Shown here: in pieces, positions 16,036 through 22,209 of the stretch
Position numbering within the stretch: the stretch's first letter is position 1
How the letters are laid out: each line of letters begins with the position of its first letter
Origin: Treponema sp.
Lineage (GTDB): Bacteria; Spirochaetota; Spirochaetia; Treponematales; Rectinemataceae
Assembly (NCBI GenBank): GCA_012516755.1
Contig: JAAYWE010000241.1
Location: 1 to 22,209, forward strand
Length of the DNA stretch: 22,209 bases
Direction: 5' to 3'
Position numbers and translations under genes: made by a program
Notes under the pieces: generated by a model
The model's input: the letters and a program-made list of their open reading frames with translations, nothing else
Databases searched by the model: none
Told to the model about the DNA's origin: nothing

Positions 16036-16452
16036 ATGAATCACCTAAACAGCATTCTGGTGGAAGGTAATTTGGTCCGCGATCCCAATTTCCGATCGAC
16101 GCCATCCGGAAATCAAGTCTGTGATTTTACGGTTGCCACGAATCGAAATTACAAAATCGCAGATCAGAAGTATGAAAACGAAGTGTCCTATTTCGATATC
16201 GAAGCATGGGCAAGACTTGGTTCAGCCTGTGCTCAAAATCTGAAAAAAGGGCGCGGTGTAAGAGTAGTCGGAAGGCTAAAACAGGATCGTTGGACGGATA
16301 CCGAAGGAAAGTCGCACTCTCGAGTCAAGATTGTCGCAGAGCATGTGGAATTCAAACCTATGAGCAAGGCAGCCCAGGAAGGAGCCCCAAAATCCGAAAC
16401 GCCTTTTATCGAAGACTCAAAGCGAGACGCAATAGAGACACCGGTATTCTAG
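16036..16452 (+). CDS. ssb: Single-stranded DNA-binding protein
   Basis: SSB coats single-stranded DNA in replication, repair and recombination. The 138 residues open with the OB fold (about 4-108): NSILVEGNLVRDPNFRST, FTVATNRNY, YFDIEAWARLG and VRVVGRLKQDRWTD. I chose ATG 16036 because AAGGAGG sits 4 nt upstream and the family starts with MNxLN; the in-frame ATG at 15988 adds 16 residues with no such site. The tail is short and ends IETPVF rather than the usual acidic DDDIPF-type tip. It stands alone, not beside rpsF and rpsR. No clear promoter was found in the 126-bp gap to purB, which holds an inverted repeat GTCAT-N11-ATGAC (15972-15992). Confidence 0.94.
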   Translation: MNHLNSILVEGNLVRDPNFRSTPSGNQVCDFTVATNRNYKIADQKYENEVSYFDIEAWARLGSACAQNLKKGRGVRVVGRLKQDRWTDTEGKSHSRVKIVAEHVEFKPMSKAAQEGAPKSETPFIEDSKRDAIETPVF

Positions 16453-16464
16453 GATTCGGCCAGT

Positions 16465-16519
16465 ACAGAGAGCGCCTTTAGGCTGAGCCAGGCTTGGTCG
16501 ACCAAAAGGTGCTCTCTGT
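16465..16519. terminator. Long stem-loop between convergent ssb and iclR
   Basis: ACAGAGAGCGCCTTT (16465-16479) pairs with AAAGGTGCTCTCTGT (16505-16519) over 15 bp with one G-U pair. The loop of about 25 nt overlaps a second palindrome, TTGGTCGACCAA (16494-16505). Its position between two converging genes suggests a two-way terminator, but neither side has a U-tract. Confidence 0.5.
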
Positions 16520-16537
16520 TAAAATATCAAATAGACT

Positions 16538-17320
16538 TTAATTCTTGGCTTTCTTTGATACAATGTCCAAATGATAATGAGGAGATAGCAATTCAATAGC
16601 GTCTTTTATCGCTTGTTCCAGAAGATATATGAAGCGATCGCGGATTTCCGGATTCTTCATACGAGCAGTTGGACCAGAAATACTTATGGCACCAACGAAG
16701 TCCGAACTGGGGATACGCAGGGGCATTGCATAACATGTGAGCCCAACCTCGAATTCTTCACTGTCGATACCATAGCCCAATTCTCTGGCGCGTCTGACTT
16801 CCTTGATTATGTCATCAGGATCTGTACAGGTGAATTCGGTATATTTTTCCAGGGGATATGGACCTAGGATGGCAGCCATCCTCTCTTCGCTGAGCTGAGA
16901 AAGGATCGCCTTGCCCACTCCTGTACAGTAGAGAGGCAGCCTGTCTCCGGGCATGGATCGCATACGAAGACTTCGATTTGCTTCGGCACGATCGAGGAAG
17001 ATGGCCGTTTCATCGGCAAGATAAGCCAGGTTCACGGATTCGCCGGTCTCTCGAGCGAGCCTTTCTATGATAGGGCGTACTTTATCCACTACCAGCTGAC
17101 GCACCGGTACCTTGCTGCCCAGTTCGAAAAGCGAAAGCCCAAGAGTCCAACCCAGTTTGCTGCGCTCCACTACACCTTTCGATTCCAGGACGTTCAAATA
17201 GCGCAGTGCTGTGGCCTTATTCATACCAGTTTCTCTTGAGAGTCGAGCTAACGAGACTGTCTCTCCTGCCTTTGCGAGATAAAATAAAAGATCAAAGGCC
17301 TTACCAGCCGACTCACTCAT
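16538..17320 (-). CDS. IclR family transcriptional regulator
   Basis: The 260 residues have the two IclR domains: an N-terminal winged helix-turn-helix (about 6-62, VSLARLSRETGMNKATALRYL) and a C-terminal ligand-binding domain (about 80-250) with YCTGVGKAILSQ, GYGIDSEEFEVGLTCYAMPL and VGAISISGPTARM. Such proteins act as dimers or tetramers and often control breakdown of small organic or aromatic acids and their own gene. No catabolic gene sits beside it, so target and ligand are unknown. The ATG has an AAGG just upstream. A promoter with an internal inverted repeat lies about 72 bp before the start. Confidence 0.92.
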   Translation of the reverse strand: MSESAGKAFDLLFYLAKAGETVSLARLSRETGMNKATALRYLNVLESKGVVERSKLGWTLGLSLFELGSKVPVRQLVVDKVRPIIERLARETGESVNLAYLADETAIFLDRAEANRSLRMRSMPGDRLPLYCTGVGKAILSQLSEERMAAILGPYPLEKYTEFTCTDPDDIIKEVRRARELGYGIDSEEFEVGLTCYAMPLRIPSSDFVGAISISGPTARMKNPEIRDRFIYLLEQAIKDAIELLSPHYHLDIVSKKAKN

Positions 17321-17391
17321 GCCTTGCCACCCCTAAAATGCCAATCCAGTTCAATTTATCGCCCACATATGAAAAAGCAGTTTATTTTGTA

Positions 17392-17420
17392 ACTTTATAC
17401 GCTGACGGATATGTCGTCAA
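17392..17420 (-). promoter_or_regulatory. Candidate promoter and operator of iclR
   Basis: On the minus strand TTGACG (17420-17415), a 17-bp spacer and TAAAGT (17397-17392). TATAAA with a 15-bp spacer overlaps it. TGACG-N7-CGTCA (17403-17419) is an inverted repeat running from the -35 into the spacer, a good position for autorepression. Confidence 0.5.
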
Positions 17421-17487
17421 GGAATAGGCAAGAGCATTAAGACCCACATTGCACCTATTTATGAAAGCTCTTTTTTAATATGGGCTC

Positions 17488-19545
17488 TTAGTACATTCTT
17501 TCTTCGCTCCAGAAACCATCTTTCCAGTTGAAGCGCGTAGTATTGGGTAGCGGACTACCTTGTTCCATGGCTCGTGCGATATCCCTATATAGGCCTTTGG
17601 ATGGCTCCGCATTCGATAGATCTACAATGAAGCGCCTGAATCCCTGCTTCTTAAGATTTGGTACCAAATCGGTAAGAGAAAAAGGTCTATCTGGAACAAC
17701 TACAGAATAATCTCTTTTCCCTATGAGTCTGAAAGCGTTGTCTTCACGATCCATGAATTTTGCGTTGTCATATTTCCTCGATAAGTCCGCTCTAATTCTA
17801 AATAGATCTGGATATGCAAAAACTATGGGAGCAAAGAACTGAGCCGGGAGGTATTCCGTGAGTCTGTACAGATCTTGTCGAGAAATTTCATATGGCGGGA
17901 TAAAGGCTTGCACTCCCTGTTCGATATAATAGGCAAGTGCCCATTTATTGAAAGTGTAAAGCCAGGGACCAGCAATTGAAATGACCTTTTTCCCCCTCAG
18001 CATCGAAAAATGGGCTTGATTATTTAGGATTACAAGTGAGACACCTTTTTCAAGCCAATAATCGAGTTCGGCGCTAAGCCATGTGGAATCGGATTCGGCA
18101 AGATATGGATCGAGCCAGAGGATGAGCCTATCTCGCTTAAAAGGAAGGCTTTTCTCTTCCAGGCGCATTGTCTCTGCATTCAGTTTGTTGAAAAGTATCA
18201 TGGCCTTTTTTGGGCGAAAGGTCAGAGCGGCGTGCAGATGAGCTACCTTGCCTACCAGGATATAGTTTCCCGGTTCGAACGAAATCTCGAGTTTTCTGCC
18301 ATCGAGACGCGAAATTGCGGGGCGCGGGGCTGTGTGGTTGCTTGGAAATTTATGAAACCTATTGAGATTCTTAGGTAGCACCGGCTTATGGCTCCGCGTC
18401 ATGCTGGCTGTTTGGATTAGGTATAGCTCATCGTTTTGACGCCAGTCTCCATCCAAAAGAAGAAGCATTCCATTGACTTCGTATCGTATCGCCAGGATCT
18501 TGGTGGTTATGCGGCCTGAGTCGTCTTTTCTATGGATACGTACGGAATCTCGTTCAGCCAGGCCTTCGCGGCTGTTCATTAAGGCCCAGCGCTTGCCATC
18601 GATTGTTCTGGCATCGCGAATTCTTCCAAGGGCAATGCCTGTACCTCCAGATTGCTCAGGGTGAATGTAGTCCTCGGGCTTGCCAGATATAAAAAAACTC
18701 GTTTTTCTGCGGGCAAAATCAGACTGAAGTATAGCCTTGGCCTTTAGCATGGCTTTTTCGCCATCTTTCTCGTAATTGTCCAACATTAAGCGGTATGCCG
18801 ATACCACGGCTCCAACATATTCGGCAGATTTCATTCTGCCTTCGATCTTAAAGGCATCCACTCCCGCCATGATGAGATCGGGAATATATTCTATGAGTTC
18901 AAGATCGTCTGGAGAAAAATAGTAGCCCTTCCCTGTTTCGCTTTCGTAGAGCCTTCTGCATGCCTGTGTACATTGGCCTCTATTTGCGCTCTTGCCTCCA
19001 AGATAGCTCGAAAACAGGCAGAGTCCTGAAGCGCTAATGCAGAGCGCACCATGGACAAAGACCTCGAGCTCAAGGCTTGTATACTGCCTTATCTGCCGAA
19101 TTTCTTCTAGTGAAAGCTCGCGGGCAAGTACGGCTCTCTTAAAGCCCGCTCGCGAAAGCTGATTGCAGCCCGCGACCGAAGCGATATTCATCTGGGTAGA
19201 AGCATGAAGAGGCAAGGACGGAAAATGGTCATGCGCAATCTTTGCGACACCCGCATCCTGAACAATTATGCCATCTGGTCCTACGGAAGCGAGATATTCT
19301 AGCAACTGGTAGATGCGATCCGATTCGCGCTCTTCGAATACGGTATTGACGGTTACATATACCCGTCGCGAGTTATTGTGGCATGCATATACCGCAGCCT
19401 CGAATTGATTAAAGGCAAAATTCGTTGTCCGCATACGGGCATTGAAGGAGCGCAAACCAAGATAGACCGCATCTGCTCCTTCGCCAATAGCCGCGTCGAG
19501 GGCTTCCGGTGATCCAGCCGGCGCAAGTAATTCAACTTTCTTCAC
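17488..19545 (-). CDS. U32-family (peptidase U32/RNA hydroxylase) protein
   Basis: U32 proteins were named as collagenase-like peptidases, but characterised bacterial members (TrhP/YegQ, RlhA) take part in tRNA or rRNA hydroxylation. The 685 residues begin with the classic ELLAPAGSPEALDAAI and contain the U32 signature EVFVHGALCISASGLCLFSS (161-180), with Cys169, 176, 192 and 196 as probable cluster ligands, and FKIEGRMKSAEYV. About 300 further residues follow, as in the long RlhA-like group. The GTG at 19545 is chosen: AAGGA precedes it and it gives the standard MKKVELLAPAG start; a TTG at 19581 would add 12 residues. Which RNA it acts on is not determined. Confidence 0.88.
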   Translation of the reverse strand: MKKVELLAPAGSPEALDAAIGEGADAVYLGLRSFNARMRTTNFAFNQFEAAVYACHNNSRRVYVTVNTVFEERESDRIYQLLEYLASVGPDGIIVQDAGVAKIAHDHFPSLPLHASTQMNIASVAGCNQLSRAGFKRAVLARELSLEEIRQIRQYTSLELEVFVHGALCISASGLCLFSSYLGGKSANRGQCTQACRRLYESETGKGYYFSPDDLELIEYIPDLIMAGVDAFKIEGRMKSAEYVGAVVSAYRLMLDNYEKDGEKAMLKAKAILQSDFARRKTSFFISGKPEDYIHPEQSGGTGIALGRIRDARTIDGKRWALMNSREGLAERDSVRIHRKDDSGRITTKILAIRYEVNGMLLLLDGDWRQNDELYLIQTASMTRSHKPVLPKNLNRFHKFPSNHTAPRPAISRLDGRKLEISFEPGNYILVGKVAHLHAALTFRPKKAMILFNKLNAETMRLEEKSLPFKRDRLILWLDPYLAESDSTWLSAELDYWLEKGVSLVILNNQAHFSMLRGKKVISIAGPWLYTFNKWALAYYIEQGVQAFIPPYEISRQDLYRLTEYLPAQFFAPIVFAYPDLFRIRADLSRKYDNAKFMDREDNAFRLIGKRDYSVVVPDRPFSLTDLVPNLKKQGFRRFIVDLSNAEPSKGLYRDIARAMEQGSPLPNTTRFNWKDGFWSEERMY

Positions 19546-19552
19546 AGTATCC

Positions 19553-19581
19553 TTATAAGCTTTAATGGCACTTTGGTGCAA
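19553..19581 (-). promoter_or_regulatory. Candidate start-proximal promoter of the U32 gene
   Basis: On the minus strand TTGCAC (19581-19576), a 17-bp spacer and TTATAA (19558-19553) end 7 nt before the GTG start. If used, the transcript would start at or next to the GTG. Confidence 0.4.
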
Positions 19582-19590
19582 GGAGATGAG

Positions 19591-19659
19591 ATGTGCGGCT
19601 GTAAGAAAACAGATCCAAACGCCAAAAAGATGCCAGTAATAACAAATGCTACGGAGTGA
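19591..19659 (+). CDS. Possible 22-residue Cys-containing small protein
   Basis: ATG at 19591 opens MCGCKKTDPNAKK... and ends at TGA (19657-19659). An AAGGAG site lies 5 nt upstream, the best ribosome binding site in the 263-bp gap between the U32 gene and fusA. The CxC pair followed by lysines could bind metal, but 22 codons are too few to judge and I know no such family. It might instead be a leader peptide or the broken start of a longer gene. The rest of the gap (19660-19808) is T-rich; another frame there could encode a hydrophobic helix but runs on into fusA. Confidence 0.35.
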   Translation: MCGCKKTDPNAKKMPVITNATE

Positions 19660-19808
19660 CAGTCCTATAAGGCTCTATCCTGATGTTGTATTTTATTCGC
19701 TTTTCCTATATATTCTTATAGCCTGGTTTTTAGGGCTTTTCTTCTTGTCTTCCGGTCTTGCGGAAGTTCTAAGAAATTACAATGCTTATATTTGCTCCGG
19801 AGTAATCC

Positions 19809-21836
19809 ATGGATTTGGGGAAAATACGCAATATTGGCATAATGGCACATATCGATGCTGGCAAAACAACAACTACCGAACGCATGCTCTATTATTCTGG
19901 AAGGACATATAAGATAGGCGAAGTCGACGATGGCGAAGCTACGATGGATTGGATGGACCAGGAACAGGAGCGTGGTATTACAATCCAGAGCGCGGCTACA
20001 ACCACCTTTTGGCGCGATCATCAAATAAACATCATAGACACGCCAGGCCATGTGGACTTTACCGCTGAAGTCGAGCGATCTCTTCGCGTGCTCGATGGAG
20101 CTATAGCGGTATTCTGCGCTGTGGGAGGCGTAGAGCCACAGTCCGAAACAGTCTGGCATCAAGCCGATCGATATCGCGTTCCACGCATAGCATATATCAA
20201 TAAGATGGACAGGGTTGGTGCGAATTTCGAAGCGGTACTACAAGATATGAAAAGCAAGCTAGGAGCACATCCGGTGCCTTTGAATATCCCTATCGGTGCC
20301 GAGAGTTCTTTCGAGGGAGTCATCGATCTCCTCGAAATGCAAGAGATATACTGGAGCGAAGATGGTTCGGTTATTACAAAAATGCCCATTGCTCCAGAGC
20401 GGCAGGAAATAGCTTATCATTGGCGAGAAAATCTTCTAGATGCTGTTTCGTCCAAGTCCGATCTTATCACCAAGTTATATCTCGAAGCTGTTGCCATACC
20501 AAAAGATACCCTGATTGCAGAGATACGAAAAGCCTGTATTGCTCAGTACTTTGTCCCTGTATTTGCCGGAGCATCGCGCAGAAACATGGGCGTACAATCT
20601 CTTCTCGATGCGATAGTCGATTATCTGCCAGCCCCTGACGAAGTTGGTTCGATCAAGGCTTACCATGCCAAAAGAGAGCAAGAGATAGAAATACCATGTC
20701 AGATAAGCGGCTATCCTCTCGGACTGGTATTCAAGGTGCAGTACGATCGGGAGGCTGGCGCTCTTTGCTATGTGCGTATGTATTCGGGTACAATGCACAA
20801 TTCCTCAGTTGTGTATAACAACTCCAAAAAAAAGCGTGAGCGCATCACCAGACTTCTGCGTATGCACGCCAATAAGAGCGAGCCTATCGAGTCGGTTAGC
20901 GCAGGAGATATTGCGGTATTTGTAGGGCTCAAATTAGCCCAGACCGGCGATACCCTTGGTACCGAGGGTTATCCAGTACTTCTCGAAAAGATGCACTTCC
21001 CAGAACCTGTCATATCGGTTGCAATCGAACCCAGAACCCTTTCCGACCGAGACAAGTTAAAAGAAGCCCTCGATATTCTTGCCCGAGAAGATCCAACTTT
21101 TGCGGTTCATGAGGATGAAGAGACAGGCCAGATCATCATTAGAGGCATGGGAGAATTGCATCTCGATGTGATTGTCACGCGCGTTATCCGAGAATTCAAG
21201 GTTCAAGCCAAGATCGGCAATCCTCAGGTCACCTACAGAGAATCGATTTCGACCAAATATCGCCATAGCGAGAAGTTCCATAAAATCATTGCGGGCAAAG
21301 AAAATACTGCTGGCTTAACCATCGAAGTGGAACCGCTTCCAAGAGGAACCGGCAATCAGTATAAGAAACTTGTGCGAGCTCCGGCTGTGCCTCAGGAAAT
21401 CTTCGAAGCTATAGAACGAGGCATAATGTCAGCCTTCTCTTCGGGAATTCAGTATGGATATCCAGCTGTGGACATCGGTGTTTCACTTATAGATATCGAA
21501 TATAACGAGCTCACATCCACTGTATTTGCCTTCGAGGCTTGCGCCAATATGGCCTACGATGCAGCCTGCAGAGCGGCAAACCCTATTTTGCTCGAGCCCA
21601 TTATGAAGGTCGATATTCTGACTCCAAAGGAATTCGTCGGAGAAGTTATGAGCCTTGTCTCTCAGCGCGGCGGCTTTATTCATGGTACGGAGACAAAGAT
21701 TGTGGCCGAGATAATACATGCCGAGGCCCCGCTTGCGACTATGTTCGGCTTTACAACTAGCCTCAGATCTGTAAGCCAGGGTCGAGCTTCATTTAGTATG
21801 GAATTCAGCCATTTCGAGCCCAAGCGAGAATTATAG
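19809..21836 (+). CDS. fusA: Elongation factor G, EF-G2/mitochondrial-type paralogue
   Basis: This is a translational GTPase of 675 residues. G motifs: AHIDAGKTT (13-21), RGITIQSAATT (55-65), DTPGHVDF (77-84, with catalytic His81), NKMD (131-134) and FAGAS (252-256). Domains II-V follow in order, with GMGELHLDV (446-454) and LLEPIMKVDI (594-603). Domain IV is unusual: the Gly-rich SGGRGQYGH loop is replaced by IAGKENTAG (493-501), and the tip histidine (E. coli His583) appears to be Asn566. That pattern recalls mitochondrial EF-G2 and spirochaetal EF-G2, which act in ribosome recycling rather than translocation. A GGAG site lies 6 nt before the ATG. The symbol fusA marks the family only; a second, translocating EF-G would be expected elsewhere in the genome. 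Confidence 0.9.
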   Translation: MDLGKIRNIGIMAHIDAGKTTTTERMLYYSGRTYKIGEVDDGEATMDWMDQEQERGITIQSAATTTFWRDHQINIIDTPGHVDFTAEVERSLRVLDGAIAVFCAVGGVEPQSETVWHQADRYRVPRIAYINKMDRVGANFEAVLQDMKSKLGAHPVPLNIPIGAESSFEGVIDLLEMQEIYWSEDGSVITKMPIAPERQEIAYHWRENLLDAVSSKSDLITKLYLEAVAIPKDTLIAEIRKACIAQYFVPVFAGASRRNMGVQSLLDAIVDYLPAPDEVGSIKAYHAKREQEIEIPCQISGYPLGLVFKVQYDREAGALCYVRMYSGTMHNSSVVYNNSKKKRERITRLLRMHANKSEPIESVSAGDIAVFVGLKLAQTGDTLGTEGYPVLLEKMHFPEPVISVAIEPRTLSDRDKLKEALDILAREDPTFAVHEDEETGQIIIRGMGELHLDVIVTRVIREFKVQAKIGNPQVTYRESISTKYRHSEKFHKIIAGKENTAGLTIEVEPLPRGTGNQYKKLVRAPAVPQEIFEAIERGIMSAFSSGIQYGYPAVDIGVSLIDIEYNELTSTVFAFEACANMAYDAACRAANPILLEPIMKVDILTPKEFVGEVMSLVSQRGGFIHGTETKIVAEIIHAEAPLATMFGFTTSLRSVSQGRASFSMEFSHFEPKREL

Positions 21837-21893
21837 GCAATATCCTACCAAGAGGGTATTCGTCCTCTAATATTTGAAGCAGATGAATTTTTG

Positions 21894-21922
21894 TTCGCGT
21901 CTTCTCTTCGGGGAGGCGCGAG
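21894..21922 (+). promoter_or_regulatory. UUCG-capped hairpin covering a ribosome binding site
   Basis: CGCG (21896-21899), one bulged U, CUUCUC (21901-21906), a UUCG loop (21907-21910), GGGAGG (21911-21916) and CGCG (21917-21920) form a 10-bp stem. Two more pairs are possible (U21895-A21921, U21894-G21922). The GGGAGG is the only ribosome binding site for the ATG at 21923, so folding would hide it. It may also end the fusA transcript, though the next T-rich stretch (CTTTTCTT) begins several bases after the stem. Confidence 0.55.
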
Positions 21923-22209
21923 ATGCTTTTCTTGCAAATTTCACATATTCCTGCTATGGCAATAGGATTCGTCTCTGCCATGCTTCCGCTTCAGACAAGT
22001 GCATCAAGTTGCGGCTATGCGGTTGCGGCTGGCTTAATCAACATAATGCGGAGCAGCGCCTATTTGGCAGGCTTCGAGGATCAGGAGCTAGAGAGAGAAA
22101 CATATGCAAATTTATATATTCCAGCATTTGAAAATGATCAAGCTCTAGCCCAGACTTATAGAAAGGCATCACCAATTTCTCTAGCTGATATCAAGGCAAT
22201 TCTTGCAAG
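21923..22209 (+). CDS. Partial CDS, putative C39-like cysteine peptidase (N-terminal 95 residues)
   Basis: The frame opens at ATG 21923 and runs past the window end, so only the first 95 codons are seen. It is open from 21887, and this is its first ATG, with GGGAGG 6 nt upstream. The first 22 or so residues are hydrophobic (FLQISHIPAMAIGFVSAML) and may be a signal or membrane segment, though without basic residues. LPLQTSASSCGYAVAAGLIN then resembles the catalytic cysteine region of C39 peptidases (Q...S.CG.AA), and ASPISLADIKAIL fits their following segment. The His and Asp of the site would lie beyond the window. Family assignment is by eye only; ATG 21956 or 21980 are alternative starts. 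Confidence 0.5.
   Translation, partial: MLFLQISHIPAMAIGFVSAMLPLQTSASSCGYAVAAGLINIMRSSAYLAGFEDQELERETYANLYIPAFENDQALAQTYRKASPISLADIKAILA

Noticed and set aside
17436..17485. AAGAGC/GCTCTT followed by six T as a plus-strand terminator
   Set aside because: No plus-strand gene ends nearby; short stem with a loop of about 30 nt, so probably chance in an AT-rich gap.
19646..19912. 88-codon plus-strand frame with a hydrophobic helix before EF-G
   Set aside because: It runs about 100 bp into the conserved EF-G start in another frame and has no ribosome binding site; the hydrophobic text follows from the T-rich DNA.
21853..21872. AGAGGG/TCCTCT hairpin after EF-G as terminator
   Set aside because: Only 6 bp including a G-U pair and no proper U-tract; the hairpin at 21894 is much stronger.
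1..22209. CRISPR array, insertion sequence, phage genes or large direct repeats
   Set aside because: None seen on either strand: no regularly spaced repeats, transposase or integrase motifs.

Overview
This 22.2 kb window is compact bacterial chromosome, densely coding on both strands. Several features suggest a spirochaete of the Treponema/Spirochaetales type: the yajC-secD-secF order, a mitochondrial-type second elongation factor G, a long U32 protein and short intergenic gaps. This is inference from gene content; no rRNA or other decisive marker is present. No insertion sequence, CRISPR array, phage gene or origin was seen.

Layout. 1-305 has no intact gene, only a decayed coding remnant just beyond the 3' end of a tRNA-Cys (306-377, minus). 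The minus strand then carries secF, secD and yajC (473-3984, membrane protein export) and a lone carbamate kinase, arcC. A short divergent promoter region with a 12-bp perfect palindrome separates arcC from a plus-strand cluster of ispH (isoprenoid precursors), udk (uridine salvage), a TtcA-like tRNA thiolase and thpR (5110-8075). thpR overlaps tail to tail with a minus-strand block. In transcription order that block is purB (purine synthesis), exbB-exbD-tonB (proton-motive energy transfer to the outer membrane), a 1058-residue membrane histidine kinase with a C-terminal acyltransferase-like domain, and a diacylglycerol-kinase-family lipid kinase starting one base after the kinase stop. Plus-strand ssb follows, then minus-strand iclR and a U32-family RNA-modification protein. 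Plus-strand fusA-type EF-G comes next, and the window ends in a truncated putative C39-like cysteine peptidase gene.

Most genes are housekeeping. The most unusual part is 8051-12290. One polypeptide combines a 7-8 helix membrane sensor, GAF, PAS, HisKA/HATPase and a GNAT domain resembling N-acyl amino acid synthases. It is coupled to a lipid kinase and has no response regulator beside it. This could be a self-contained lipid or acyl signalling module. Other points of interest are an EF-G that has lost the domain IV residues used in translocation, a UUCG-capped hairpin that buries the ribosome binding site of the last gene, and three promoters placed so close to their start codons that leaderless mRNAs are likely.
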